From Frigoriglobus tundricola (lineage in GTDB: Bacteria; Planctomycetota; Planctomycetia; Gemmatales; Gemmataceae), in contig NZ_CP053452.2 of the NCBI RefSeq assembly GCF_013128195.2, positions 9,610,001 to 9,674,000 on the forward strand: a stretch of 64,000 nucleotides of DNA, read 5' to 3'. The notes below the pieces were generated by a model. The model saw only the letters and a program-made list of their open reading frames with translations. It had not been told where the DNA came from and did not search any database. Positions 8,032 through 16,707 of this stretch are shown here, piece after piece. Both the position numbers and the translations under genes were made by a program. Every line of letters starts with the position of its first letter. The stretch's first letter is position 1.

Positions 8032-8334
8032 TTATTTCTTGCCCTTGAGTTTGATCTCGGTGATGGTCTTTTTGTCCTTGTCCAACGTGATCTCGAACTT
8101 GTCCCCGTCCTTCGCCTTCTCGCCGAAGTACTTCAGGACGTTCTCCAGCTTGGCGTCCTTGTCCCCGCGCTTCACCTTGGTGTCGTCGGTGATCTTGTAG
8201 GTCGCGGTCTTGTCGTCTTCCTTGACCGTCAGATCCTTCTTCTCCGTGTCGTACTTCACGAACGCCACCTCGCCCGCGAGGGCCAGGCCGACGGTGAACA
8301 CGAAGGCGAGCGCGGCCAGAGCGAGCTTGCGCAT
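8032..8334 (-). CDS. Small secreted lysine/aspartate-rich protein
   Basis: A 100-residue protein starting MRKLALAALAFVFTVGLALA, a classic Sec signal peptide with cleavage probably after LALA. The mature part is highly charged and beta-like (KYDTEKKDLTVKEDDKTATYKI, then KVKRGDKDAKLENVLKYF, then KITEIKLKGKK-type ending). The first ATG at 8346 would put four residues before MRKL; the ATG at 8334 is preferred because GGAG sits seven bases upstream. It resembles small periplasmic proteins common in planctomycetes; I do not know a function. Confidence 0.8.
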   Translation of the reverse strand: MRKLALAALAFVFTVGLALAGEVAFVKYDTEKKDLTVKEDDKTATYKITDDTKVKRGDKDAKLENVLKYFGEKAKDGDKFEITLDKDKKTITEIKLKGKK

Positions 8335-8990
8335 ACGATGCTCCAAATCGGTGTGTGCTTCGCGAACGTGGTCCGCGAGTGCGCGACGAACTGTCGCGTG
8401 GGGGGAATCGGTCGAAGCGCCCGAGCCGCTCGCGGGTCAAACTCCGCCTCTCCCCTCGGAGCGATGGCCGGAGCGGCCGGGCGCCGCTGTGTGATCGTCT
8501 TCCAAACCGCTCCGAGCTTCACTCCGTCTCTCCCCCGAAGTGAGTGCTGAAGCTGCCGGGCACTGGATCACGGAGTTAATATGACTAGGAGAATTCCTTT
8601 GGTCAACATTGCTTCCGCCCGATTGCCCGGAATCAGACGCCGGACAAATCCACTCCGTCAGGTCAGGGATATACACGCCGCGCGGAATCCCACTGGTGGA
8701 AGAATCGCGCAAAAAATCCCGAGATCGCGAACGCTCCGGCGGTGCCCCGTGGTGCGTGTTGGGATGGGCTCGGAGTCTTGCCGTAGACTTATTTTGGCAT
8801 TGGTGTTGCGTCGAATATCAACCAGAAGAGCCGTGGTTTTTCGATCGACGTTTCGAGTTGGAGATCGCGGGCGAGGATGTAACCACGACCGAAGTTGTCG
8901 CAATTGCATCGCCGCGCGGTCGGTTTAGAATCTCCGCAGTAGCCAACCCGTCCATCCGCGTGCCACTCGCACGCCCTCTCGGAGACGATC
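8335..8990. other. Intergenic, no gene supported
   Basis: About 650 bases between divergent genes (8032-8334 minus and 8991-9455 plus). The region should contain both promoters. Frames open across it lack family resemblance and look like GC-driven artefacts. An AT-richer patch near 8800-8850 could hold the plus-strand promoter, but no clear -35/-10 pair was recognised. Confidence 0.4.
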
Positions 8991-9455
8991 ATGGTGACCG
9001 CGATGATGAACCCGATGGCCGCGACCACCGGTACCGCCAACATGGGCATGGGTATGGGCATGCCCATGCCGGCCAGCATGACCCCGAACATGGTCATGGT
9101 CCCCCGCTGCACGATGAAGGTGGAGAAGTGCGCCGGCGGGATGAAGATGACGTGCGTTTGCGACGACCCGGCCGCCTGCACGATGATGCAGAACCTGTGC
9201 GCGATGATGGCCGGCGGCATGTGCAGCGTGTGCTGCACGATGAACGGCATGACCGTGTGCTGCTGCAACATGACGATGGCGATGTGCAAGTGCGAGATGA
9301 CCGCCAACGGGTGCTGCCTCACCTGCACCAGCGGCGACAAGATGTGCTGCGACATGATCCAGGCGTGCTGCGACTGCATCATGGGCTGCATGAAGGCCGG
9401 CTGCGCCTGCTGCGTAATGATGGGCGGCACCCCGGTGTGCTGCTGCATGTGCTGA
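8991..9455 (+). CDS. Met/Cys-rich small protein, possible metal-binding
   Basis: A 154-residue protein with, by my count, 33 Met and 30 Cys, about 40 percent of all residues. The N-terminal 40 residues are Met-rich and Cys-free (GMGMGMPMP, ASMTPNMVM); the rest has Cys in C, CC and CCC clusters spaced among Met (for example CSVCCTMNGMTVCCCNMT and CCDMIQACCDCIMGC). GGAG lies just upstream of the ATG, and a hairpin terminator follows. There is no signal peptide. The composition is that of a thiol/thioether metal chelator, so copper(I) or other soft-metal binding is a reasonable inference. I believe homologues exist in other planctomycetes. An alternative is a redox buffer or a cross-linked structural protein. 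Confidence 0.8.
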   Translation: MVTAMMNPMAATTGTANMGMGMGMPMPASMTPNMVMVPRCTMKVEKCAGGMKMTCVCDDPAACTMMQNLCAMMAGGMCSVCCTMNGMTVCCCNMTMAMCKCEMTANGCCLTCTSGDKMCCDMIQACCDCIMGCMKAGCACCVMMGGTPVCCCMC

Positions 9456-9513
9456 ACCGGCGACCGACCACGACCGCCCCGCGCTGTTCTCTCCCGGCGC
9501 CAGCGATCCTCTC

Positions 9514-9537
9514 AACCCCGCCAGCGTTGGCGGGGTT
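9514..9537 (+). terminator. Hairpin terminator after the Met/Cys-rich gene
   Basis: AACCCCGCCA and TGGCGGGGTT pair perfectly around a GCGT loop, followed by a T-rich stretch (GTTCATTTTGTTC). It lies about 60 bases beyond the stop codon at 9455. Confidence 0.8.
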
Positions 9538-9856
9538 GTTCATTTTGTTCCCGGCGTCTCACTGCACCTCCCGGTTCCCCATTTCCGTTTCCGCGTTCGG
9601 TTCAGCAGACGCGCCGGCACTTGGGATCCCGGCATTCCGACCCGCTACCTCCCGGATGATCGAGGCACTCGCGCCGGCACACTGGCACCCGCCACGAACC
9701 GCGTTGCAGACAACCCTATCGCGGCGATACACTGTGTCCGAGGAATCGGTTCGTGTCTCCGGTGCGGTTAGTCTGGGAAAAATCGGGTTCGTTGATCCGC
9801 TGTGCGAGGACGCGGCGGTCCACCGCTCCACGAGTCCTGAAGAATGAGGAGAGCCG
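9538..9856. other. Intergenic, nothing recognised
   Basis: About 320 bases between the terminator and the glycosyltransferase-like gene. It presumably carries that gene's promoter; no specific motif stands out. Confidence 0.4.
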
Positions 9857-10849
9857 GTGCGTTTTCATTTTTGCACCTGTAACTGCCCGAGTCGGAGCAC
9901 CTGTCACTGTCCCGAGCACAGTCGGAGGACCCTGCTGGACATGTTTTTCTGGCTCCGAGCAGGGCTGGAAGAACTGGGCCACGAGGTCACCTTGTCTCAC
10001 GACAAGCTCTCCCCTTCCGCGGTCAACGTCGTGTGGGAGGGCTTCACCCCGGAAGCCGGCGCGGCGCTTCGAGCGTCGGGTCTGCGCTACGGAATCATCG
10101 TGACCGAGTTCATGGACGGTACGGGCTTCAACAAGGGGACGCCCCGGTCTGACCAGCCCGACCGCCGAGACGAGACCTACCGGAAGCGCTGGCTCGGGTT
10201 CGAAGCCGCCGCCGGCCGGGCGAGTTTCTTTTGGTCGATGGTGGAGTCCAACCTCCCCGCGCTGCGCGCCCGGGCGCCCGCGTCGTTCGTCGAACTCGGG
10301 TTCTCCGAGCGCCTGGTGCCCGCGCCGGGTGAGAACCCGCACATCGACTTCTCGTTCACGGGCATTCTCACCCCGCACCGCCAACGGGTTCTGGAGGCTC
10401 TTGAGAAGCGCGCCCGTGTGATCTGGCACGGCACCCTGATCCCCATCGAGGAGCGCGACCGCCTGTTCCGCGCCACCCGAATCAACCTGTCGATCAACAA
10501 GACCACCGACTGGCAGATGCCCTCGGGAACCCGCGTCGGACTGGCGCTGCTGAGCAAGCGCGGGATCGCCCTCGACGGAACCCCGCAACAGACCCGGCTC
10601 TCGGGCCTCGTCGAGTCGTGCCCAGCGGATACGGATTTCGTCGAGTTTGCCCTGGACCGGCTTCACGGTGACTGGCAATCAGCGTCGGAAACGGCCTTCG
10701 ATCGCTATCGGGCGGAGTTGCCGATGAAGGCGGTCATGGAGCGCGCGCTCGACGAGTCGTGCCTGTCGAACGTCACGGCGCCCGGGAGCGACCGTTCAAC
10801 AGGTTCGCGGTGGCCCTGGGTCGCGCGGCTGGTGAAACGCTTTGCCTGA
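9857..10849 (+). CDS. Glycosyltransferase-like protein
   Basis: A 330-residue cytoplasmic protein. The GTG at 9857 is chosen because GAGGAG lies seven bases upstream. An unusual N-terminal Cys/His cluster (FHFCTCNCPSRSTCHC) precedes a helix (DMFFWLRAGLEELGHEV) of the kind that opens GT-B glycosyltransferases. Later segments (SFTGILTPHRQRVLEAL, then RVIWHGTLIPIEERDRLFR, then SINKTTDWQMPSGTRVGLALLSKRGIALDG) match the C-terminal half of CgeB/DUF3880-like transferases. The sugar donor and acceptor are unknown. It stands alone, with the Rrf2 gene next on the same strand after an operator. Confidence 0.6.
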   Translation: MRFHFCTCNCPSRSTCHCPEHSRRTLLDMFFWLRAGLEELGHEVTLSHDKLSPSAVNVVWEGFTPEAGAALRASGLRYGIIVTEFMDGTGFNKGTPRSDQPDRRDETYRKRWLGFEAAAGRASFFWSMVESNLPALRARAPASFVELGFSERLVPAPGENPHIDFSFTGILTPHRQRVLEALEKRARVIWHGTLIPIEERDRLFRATRINLSINKTTDWQMPSGTRVGLALLSKRGIALDGTPQQTRLSGLVESCPADTDFVEFALDRLHGDWQSASETAFDRYRAELPMKAVMERALDESCLSNVTAPGSDRSTGSRWPWVARLVKRFA

Positions 10850-10930
10850 CTCGGACACACCCGCGAAACCAGGGCGAGCACACTTAACAAAGTCGGACCG
10901 CACCCGTTGACCAAAGAAAATCCACCGGGC

Positions 10931-10957
10931 TAATATCGACTTCTTGAGTCGATATTA
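10931..10957 (+). promoter_or_regulatory. Rrf2-type operator
   Basis: TAATATCGACT (10931-10941) and AGTCGATATTA (10947-10957) form a perfect 11-bp inverted repeat around five bases, 39 bases upstream of the Rrf2 regulator's ATG. Position and symmetry strongly suggest autoregulation by the downstream protein, and the AT-rich arms would overlap its promoter. Confidence 0.7.
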
Positions 10958-10996
10958 ATCGACTGCGCTCGATTGCGACCCCCGGCAGGACTTTCG

Positions 10997-11461
10997 ATGA
11001 GGCTGTCGCGCAAAACGGACTACGCCCTTCGCGCGCTCATGACGCTCGTGGACCGCTGGGGCCAGGGGCCGATCTCGATGAACGAGCTGGCGAAGAAGAA
11101 CGACGTGCCCAAGAAGTTCCTTGAGCACATTATGCTCGACCTGAAGTCGCAGGGTTGGGTAGACAGCTCGCCGGGGCGGACGGGCGGGTACGTTCTGGCC
11201 CAGCCGCCGGAGCGGATCACGCTCGGTCAGGTCGTGCGGCACTTCGACGGGATCCTCGCCCCGATCGGGTGCGTGTCGCAGTCGCAACCGGAGGCGTGCA
11301 GCCAGTCCGCGACCTGCCGGTTCCGACGGGTGATGCTCGACGTGCGCAACGCGACCGCCGCCTACCTCGACGGCGCCACCCTGGCGCAGGTGGCGCGTCA
11401 CGAGCCCGTCGCCCACCGCGAGGTGCTCACTCTGGGGCTGGTGGACGGCGACGGCATCTGA
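10997..11461 (+). CDS. Rrf2 family transcriptional regulator with three cysteines
   Basis: A 154-residue Rrf2 protein starting MRLSRKTDYALRALMTL, the standard winged-helix opening; GCAGGA precedes the ATG at 10997, so the upstream ATG is not used. The recognition region reads ISMNELAKKNDVPKKFLEHIM and the wing SSPGRTGGYVLAQPPERITLG. Cys92, Cys101 and Cys107 (C-x8-C-x5-C) sit where IscR and NsrR bind an iron-sulfur cluster, although the spacing differs from IscR's C-x5-C-x5-C. A redox, NO or sulfur-status sensor is therefore likely. The convergent sulfonate operon ends 45 bases downstream, and this regulator could control it from elsewhere; that is inference. Confidence 0.9.
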   Translation: MRLSRKTDYALRALMTLVDRWGQGPISMNELAKKNDVPKKFLEHIMLDLKSQGWVDSSPGRTGGYVLAQPPERITLGQVVRHFDGILAPIGCVSQSQPEACSQSATCRFRRVMLDVRNATAAYLDGATLAQVARHEPVAHREVLTLGLVDGDGI

Positions 11462-11505
11462 CGGCGATTTGCCCGCGGCACTGTTCGAGGGCCTGGGCAA
11501 ATGAC

Positions 11506-12363
11506 TCACGGGCGCGGTTCCGCGGTGGCCTTGCGGATCGCCTTCGCCGTTGCGTCCGCGCGGAAGTCGATGATCTTCTTCCCCCACTCCGCGGTCTTCT
11601 CCAGCGGGGCCAGATCGATGCCGTTGATCGAGAACTTCTTGGCCGCCTGCCGTTGCTTCGCGCGGATCAGCACCGGATCGACCGCGGCCAGCGTCGCGCT
11701 CACCGCGAAGCTGTCGTGGAACCCCTCGTTCACCTCCTTGATGCCCTGCGACGTGAGCCACTGATCGACCGATTCGTGGTCGTAGTACTCGGGGACGAAG
11801 TGGACCCGCGTTTTGCCGTCGGCCCATTTCTTGTTCAGGTCCGCCGCGACCGCCTTCATGCCCTTCTGATTCCCGCCGCTGTCGCCGATGAGGACGATGT
11901 CGCGGAACCCGTGGGCGCGGAAGCTCGCGCAGATGTCGGTGAGCAGCCGCTGATACGTGTCCTCGCTCACGCTGATCGTGCCCGGGAACTTCATGTGCCC
12001 AGTCGGCAGGTCGATCCGCCCCTCGGGGACGAACGGGACGATCGGCGCGACGAGGGCGTTCCCCAACTTGCGGGCGATCGCGTCGGCGGTCGCGCGGAGG
12101 ATGTAGTTGTGCTTCCCGGTGACCACATACGGCCCGTTCTCCTCGACGCCGCCGGTCGGAACGATCACGGTCGTCTTCTTCTCCTTGAGGGCGTCGCGGA
12201 CCTCCATCCAGGTCATCTCCTCGACGAACACGGTGTCGTGCCCGGCGATCGGCCGTGCGTCGGCCGGCTTCGGGGGTTGTGACGGGAACACATTCGAGAC
12301 GAAGAACCCCGTCGCGAGGCAGACCGCGGCGAGGGCCGCCACGCCGTAAGTGCGCGAACTCAT
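11506..12363 (-). CDS. Creatininase family amidohydrolase, exported
   Basis: A 285-residue protein with an N-terminal hydrophobic leader (VAALAAVCLATGFFVSNVF). The creatininase fold follows: MTWMEVRDALKEKKTTVIVPTGGVEENGP, then TGKHNYILRATA, DLPTGHMKFPGTISVS and VLIGDSGGNQKGM. Glu and His in these phrases are the usual metal ligands of creatinine amidohydrolase and of MftE. GGAG lies eight bases before the ATG. It is the last gene of the nine-gene operon, 25 bases after gamma-glutamyltransferase. Export is unusual for a classical creatininase. The true substrate is an amide of unknown identity. Family members include the mycofactocin peptidase MftE, which is interesting given the SDR in this operon. 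Confidence 0.9.
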   Translation of the reverse strand: MSSRTYGVAALAAVCLATGFFVSNVFPSQPPKPADARPIAGHDTVFVEEMTWMEVRDALKEKKTTVIVPTGGVEENGPYVVTGKHNYILRATADAIARKLGNALVAPIVPFVPEGRIDLPTGHMKFPGTISVSEDTYQRLLTDICASFRAHGFRDIVLIGDSGGNQKGMKAVAADLNKKWADGKTRVHFVPEYYDHESVDQWLTSQGIKEVNEGFHDSFAVSATLAAVDPVLIRAKQRQAAKKFSINGIDLAPLEKTAEWGKKIIDFRADATAKAIRKATAEPRP

Positions 12364-12388
12364 CGGTGATCTCCGGTGCGGGAAGGGT

Positions 12389-14020
12389 TCATCTTGCGGC
12401 GGTGCGAAGTTCGCCGGTGGCCGGGTCGCGTTCGATGGCGTTGAGCGACGCGCCGGGGCCGGTCTTCACCTCGTACCCGACCGCCTTGAAGTGGTCCGTC
12501 ACCGCGGCGGGCCAGGCGGCTTCGAGTGACAGCGCGGTGTCACCTTCGGTGTGGAGCCGCGGCGCCTTCACCGCGTCGGCGAGCGGCAGCGCCTGGCCGA
12601 GCCGGTACGCGAGCACGTCGACCACCGCGTTCACGATCCGCCGCCCGCCGGTGGCGCCGAGCGCCAGCACCGGCTTGCCGTCCTTCGTCACGACCGTGGG
12701 GCACATGTTGTGGAGCGGGCGCTTGCCCGGTGCGGGCGAGTTCGCGCGCCCCGGCCGCGGGTCGAACCGCGAGACGCCGTGACCGAGTACAAGTCCCAGG
12801 CCGTCGATCGTCACATTCGCGCCGAAGTACCCGCCGTGGGTGAATGTGAGCGCGACCGTCAGCCCGGTGGCATCGACCGCGTTCAGGTGAACCGTGCCGC
12901 CGGACGGGCGGCCGTCGGACGTTCCTTCGAGCGGCTTCCTGGCCTTTACCGCGGCGCGCACGCGCTCGGCGGTTTCCTTCGCGTACTTCTCGGACAGGAG
13001 CCGCTCGACCGGCACCTCCGCGTGGTCGGGGTCGCCCAGCAGCGTGAGCCGGTCGTTCCACGCGACGCGGAGCGCCTCGACCTTCGCGTGTGTGGTCGCC
13101 GGGTCTTTGGCATCCCACTTCGGCCAGCCGAGAGCGTCGAGCACGGCCAGCGTTTGGAGCACGGTCAGCCCGCCAGAACTGGGCGCGGGAGTGGAAATCG
13201 TGTGCCCGGCGAACGCGAGAGCGAGCGGCTTGACCTCGCGGGCCTTGTACGCGGCGAGGTCGTCGGCCGTGACCAACCCGCCGTTCGCCTTGAACGCCGC
13301 GGCGATCTTGTCCGCGATGTCGCCCTTGTAGAAGGTGCTCACGTTCCCGCGGTTCGCGAGCGTCTGGAGCAGATCGCCGAGGTCCGGGTTCTTGTACGTT
13401 GCGCCTTCGGCGAGCGGCTCGCCCTTCGCGAAGAACAGCTTCGCGGAACCGGGGTCGGCGGAGAGCCGGGCCTTCGCGCCCCTGATTGACGCGGCGAAGC
13501 CCTTCGACACCGGGAACCCGTCTTTCGCGAAGCGGATGGCCGGCTTCACGACCTCCGCGAAGGTTTTCGTGCCGAAGCGGTCGAGCGCGAGTTGCAATCC
13601 CGCGAGGACGCCCGGCACCCCGACCGCGAGCCAGCCGAAGGTGTTCGCGTCGCCCTTCACGTTGCCTTTGGCATCCGCCGCGAAGGTGTCGGGTTTGATC
13701 GCGGCCGGCGCGGTGGAATTGAAGTCGATGGCGAACGTCTTGCCGTCCGGCTTCGTGACGACGAGGTGCCCGCCGTAGCCGGCGATTCCGGTTCCGGGCA
13801 CCGCGACCACGCCCGCGACGAGCGCGGCGGCGACGATCGCATCGACCGCGTTGCCGCCGGCCGCGAGTACGGCCTTGCCCACCTCTGCGCCCTCGGCCTG
13901 CCCGGTCACGAGACCTTTCGCGGGCCCATCCGCGGCGCGAGTCGTGACGGGCAGAAGCCCGGCGCCGAGGGCGCATCCGCTCTGAATCAGGAACGCACGG
14001 CGGTCGGTCGCGGTCGGCAT
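12389..14020 (-). CDS. ggt: Gamma-glutamyltransferase, exported
   Basis: A 543-residue precursor with a Tat-like leader (DRRAFLIQSGCALGAGLLP). The family signature regions are present: GNAVDAIVAAALVAGVVAVPGTGIAGYGG at the N-terminus and GGTVHLNAVDATGLTVALT at the autoprocessing site, where the Thr becomes the catalytic N-terminal nucleophile of the small subunit. LHNMCPTVV and GATGGRRIVNAV complete the active site. The enzyme hydrolyses or transfers gamma-glutamyl groups, for example from glutathione. GGAG is nine bases upstream of the ATG, and the gene starts four bases after ssuB stops, so it is translationally linked to the sulfonate transporter. This suggests extracytoplasmic cleavage of a gamma-glutamyl or glutathione conjugate whose products are then imported. 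Confidence 0.93.
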   Translation of the reverse strand: MPTATDRRAFLIQSGCALGAGLLPVTTRAADGPAKGLVTGQAEGAEVGKAVLAAGGNAVDAIVAAALVAGVVAVPGTGIAGYGGHLVVTKPDGKTFAIDFNSTAPAAIKPDTFAADAKGNVKGDANTFGWLAVGVPGVLAGLQLALDRFGTKTFAEVVKPAIRFAKDGFPVSKGFAASIRGAKARLSADPGSAKLFFAKGEPLAEGATYKNPDLGDLLQTLANRGNVSTFYKGDIADKIAAAFKANGGLVTADDLAAYKAREVKPLALAFAGHTISTPAPSSGGLTVLQTLAVLDALGWPKWDAKDPATTHAKVEALRVAWNDRLTLLGDPDHAEVPVERLLSEKYAKETAERVRAAVKARKPLEGTSDGRPSGGTVHLNAVDATGLTVALTFTHGGYFGANVTIDGLGLVLGHGVSRFDPRPGRANSPAPGKRPLHNMCPTVVTKDGKPVLALGATGGRRIVNAVVDVLAYRLGQALPLADAVKAPRLHTEGDTALSLEAAWPAAVTDHFKAVGYEVKTGPGASLNAIERDPATGELRTAAR

Positions 14021-14024
14021 GGAA

Positions 14025-14759
14025 TCACTCCTTGTCGGTCGAAGCTGTCATCACGGCGTCGAGGATCGTGCGCACGAGCGGGCCGAACGCGGGGTCGTCG
14101 CGCCTTCGGGGCCGCGGCAGCGGAACCGGCCACTCACCGGTGACGCGCCCGGCGGCGATCAGCACCACGCGGTCCGCGAGCGTCACGGCTTCGTCCACGT
14201 CGTGCGTGATGAGTACGGTCGTGAATCGGCCCGTCGACCACAGGTCTTCGATCAGCCGCTGCATCTCGATGCGGGTGAGCGCGTCGAGGCTGCCGAGCGG
14301 TTCGTCGAGCAGCAGCAGGCGCGGGTCGCCGGCCAGCGCGCGAGCAAGTGCAACGCGCTGCCGCTGTCCGCCGGAGAGCACCGCGGGCCAGTCCGCGGCG
14401 CGGTCCGCGAGTCCGACCCGCGCGAGCATCTCGTTTGCGCGTTCGCGCCCGTTCGCGGGAAGCCCGAGGGCGACGTTCGGCCCGACGCGGAGCCACGGCA
14501 AGAGGCGCCCGTCCTGGAACACGACCCGCGCCACCGGGCACAGCCCGTCGAGCGTTGAGCCGTCAACACGGACCGCGCCGCCGTCGGGGCGGTCGAGTCC
14601 GGCGAGCAAGCGGAGCAGCGTACTCTTCCCACTCCCGCTACGGCCGACGACCGCCACGAACTCACCCGGCGCGGCGCTCAGCTCGAAGCCGTTCAGCACC
14701 AGATTGGGTCCGAACGCGCGGCGCACGCCCGTGACCTCCACCGCGACGCCGGGGTTCAT
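14025..14759 (-). CDS. ssuB: Aliphatic sulfonate ABC transporter ATP-binding protein
   Basis: A 244-residue ABC ATPase: Walker [11 protein letters not shown]-loop [12 protein letters not shown], signature [15 protein letters not shown], Walker [14 protein letters not shown] and switch His ITHDVDEA. The [17 protein letters not shown] segment is typical of the SsuB/TauB/NrtD subfamily. It powers import through the permease encoded just upstream; its ATG overlaps that gene's stop as ATGA at 14756-14759. SsuB rather than TauB is favoured because ssuD sits in the same operon. Confidence 0.93.
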   Translation of the reverse strand: MNPGVAVEVTGVRRAFGPNLVLNGFELSAAPGEFVAVVGRSGSGKSTLLRLLAGLDRPDGGAVRVDGSTLDGLCPVARVVFQDGRLLPWLRVGPNVALGLPANGRERANEMLARVGLADRAADWPAVLSGGQRQRVALARALAGDPRLLLLDEPLGSLDALTRIEMQRLIEDLWSTGRFTTVLITHDVDEAVTLADRVVLIAAGRVTGEWPVPLPRPRRRDDPAFGPLVRTILDAVMTASTDKE

Positions 14760-15565
14760 GCGGCACCCCCGGTCGGGTCGTCCGGGAGCGCCGCCGCGGC
14801 GGTCTTGCGCGCGTGCGCCGGGTGCCACGGGAGCAGCCAGCGTTCCAGGCCGCGCGCGGCGAGGTCCGCGAGCTTCCCGAGCAGCGCGTAAAGCAGAATG
14901 CTCAGCACGACGACATCGGTGAGCAGGAACTCGCGCGCGTTCATCGCCATGTACCCGATCCCGCTGTTCGCCGCGATCGTTTCCGCCACGATCAGCGTGA
15001 GCCACATCACGCCGAGCGCGTACCGCACGCCGACGAGGATCGACGGTAGCGCGCCGGGCAACAACACGCGCCGAAACAGCCCCCACCGACCGAGACCGTA
15101 CACCCGGCCCATTTCGATCAAACCGGGATCGACCGAGCGGATGCCGTGGTAGGTGTTCAGGTAGACCGGGAACAACACGCCGAGCGCGACGAGGAACACC
15201 TTCCCGCCCTCGCCGATGCCGAACCACAGGATCACGAGCGGCACCAGCGCGAGGTGCGGGACCGTGCGGAGCATCTGCACGGAGCTGTCGAGCACGCTCT
15301 CCGCGACCCGTGACGCGCCGGTAAACAGGCCCAGCACGAACCCGATTGCTCCGCCGATGATGAAACCGCTCGCGGCGCGCTTCGCGCTCACCGCGAGGTG
15401 CCGCGACAGCTCCCCGGATTCGGCCAACCGCACGCCCGCGCGCACCACTTCGGCGGGTGTGGGCAGGACGCGGCGCGTGAACCAGCCCGCGTCGCCGGCC
15501 AGTTGCCACAGCGCGAGCAGCGCGAGCGGCAGCGCCCACGGGATCAGCGCGCGGACCGCCTTCAC
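14756..15565 (-). CDS. ssuC: Aliphatic sulfonate ABC transporter permease
   Basis: A 269-residue inner-membrane protein from a GTG at 15565 that overlaps the ssuD stop by four bases (GTGA). About six membrane segments are visible, beginning with [19 protein letters not shown]. The cytoplasmic EAA loop region reads [31 protein letters not shown], which contacts the ATPase. It forms the translocation pore of the SsuABC-type importer. The frame remains open upstream, but the overlap with ssuD and the family length support this start. Confidence 0.92.
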   Translation of the reverse strand: MKAVRALIPWALPLALLALWQLAGDAGWFTRRVLPTPAEVVRAGVRLAESGELSRHLAVSAKRAASGFIIGGAIGFVLGLFTGASRVAESVLDSSVQMLRTVPHLALVPLVILWFGIGEGGKVFLVALGVLFPVYLNTYHGIRSVDPGLIEMGRVYGLGRWGLFRRVLLPGALPSILVGVRYALGVMWLTLIVAETIAANSGIGYMAMNAREFLLTDVVVLSILLYALLGKLADLAARGLERWLLPWHPAHARKTAAAALPDDPTGGAA

Positions 15566-16701
15566 TTCCGGCTCCCGTCGGTGTCGAGCAGCGCGCCGTT
15601 GGCGACCACCTCGCCGACGATCGCGCCGCCCGTTCGCGCGGGTTCGTTGTGGCGCAGGGGGAGCAGCGGGAACACGAGTTCGGCGAACCGGTACGCCTCT
15701 TCGAGGTGCGGGTACCCGGACAGGATGAACGCGTCGATCCCGAGCGCGGCGTATTCCTTCATCAGTGCGGCCACCGCCTGCGGGTCGCCGACCATCGCGG
15801 TCCCGGCCCCGCCGCGAACCAGGCCGACGCCGGCCCACAGGTCCGGCCGCAGCCAGAGTGATGCGCGGTCGCCGTTGTGCAGCTCGCGCATCCGCCGCTG
15901 GCCCTCGGAATCGTACTTCGCGAGCGATTCTTGCGCGAGTCGGACGGTACCCGGTTTGACGTGCCGGATCAGCGCGTCCGCGTCGGCGCGCGCCTCGGCG
16001 TCGGTTTCGCGCACGATGACGTGCAGCCGGATGCCGAACCGCACGACGCGCCCCTCCGAGGCCGCGAGGGCGCGCACGCGGGCGATCTTCTCGGCCACCT
16101 GATCGGGCGGTTCGCCCCAGGTCAGGTACACATCGACGTGCTTCGCGGCGACGCGCAGCGCCGCTTCGGACGAGCCGCCGAAGTACAGCGGGATGTGCGG
16201 CTCCTGCACCGCGGGCATCAGGATCTTGCCGCCGCGGATGTGCAGGTGCTTGCCGTCGAAGTTCACCGTCTCGCGCCGGGCCAACCCACGCCACACCGCG
16301 AGAAACTCGTCGGTCTGCTCGTACCGCTCGTCGTGCGCGAGGTGAAGCCCGTCGCCCTGTAGCTCCTCCAGGTCGCCGCCGGTTACGACGTTGACGAGCA
16401 CGCGGCCGTTGGTGAGCCGGTCAAAGGTCGCAGCCATGCGGTACGCGAGCGTCGGGCTCACCAGCCCCGGCCGCACCGCGACCAGGAACTTCATCCGCGC
16501 GGCGAGCGACGACAGCGCCGCGGCCGTGACCCACGCGTCTTCGCACCCGCGCCCGGTGGGCAAGAGCGCGCCGGCGTAGCCGAGGTGATCGATCGCACGC
16601 GCGATCTGCGTGAAGTACGCGAACGTCGCCGGCCGCGCGCCGACGGTGGTGCCGAGGTACCGGCCGTCGCCGTGCGTCGGGATGAACCAGAACACGTCCA
16701 C
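15562..16701 (-). CDS. ssuD: FMNH2-dependent alkanesulfonate monooxygenase
   Basis: A 379-residue luciferase-fold enzyme, the usual length for SsuD. It starts [17 protein letters not shown] and continues with the family phrases [37 protein letters not shown] and [16 protein letters not shown]. SsuD uses reduced FMN and oxygen to split alkanesulfonates into aldehyde and sulfite, giving cytoplasmic sulfur. It lies between ssuA (six-base gap) and ssuC (four-base overlap). A flavin reductase (SsuE) is not encoded in the window, so reduced FMN must come from elsewhere. Confidence 0.95.
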   Translation of the reverse strand: MDVFWFIPTHGDGRYLGTTVGARPATFAYFTQIARAIDHLGYAGALLPTGRGCEDAWVTAAALSSLAARMKFLVAVRPGLVSPTLAYRMAATFDRLTNGRVLVNVVTGGDLEELQGDGLHLAHDERYEQTDEFLAVWRGLARRETVNFDGKHLHIRGGKILMPAVQEPHIPLYFGGSSEAALRVAAKHVDVYLTWGEPPDQVAEKIARVRALAASEGRVVRFGIRLHVIVRETDAEARADADALIRHVKPGTVRLAQESLAKYDSEGQRRMRELHNGDRASLWLRPDLWAGVGLVRGGAGTAMVGDPQAVAALMKEYAALGIDAFILSGYPHLEEAYRFAELVFPLLPLRHNEPARTGGAIVGEVVANGALLDTDGSRK

Positions 16702-16707
16702 GGAAGA

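Noticed and set aside
8609-9847. 412-codon plus-strand frame across the Met/Cys-rich gene
   Set aside because: His/Asp/Arg-rich shadow translation; the Met/Cys frame has a better ribosome-binding site, start, stop and terminator.
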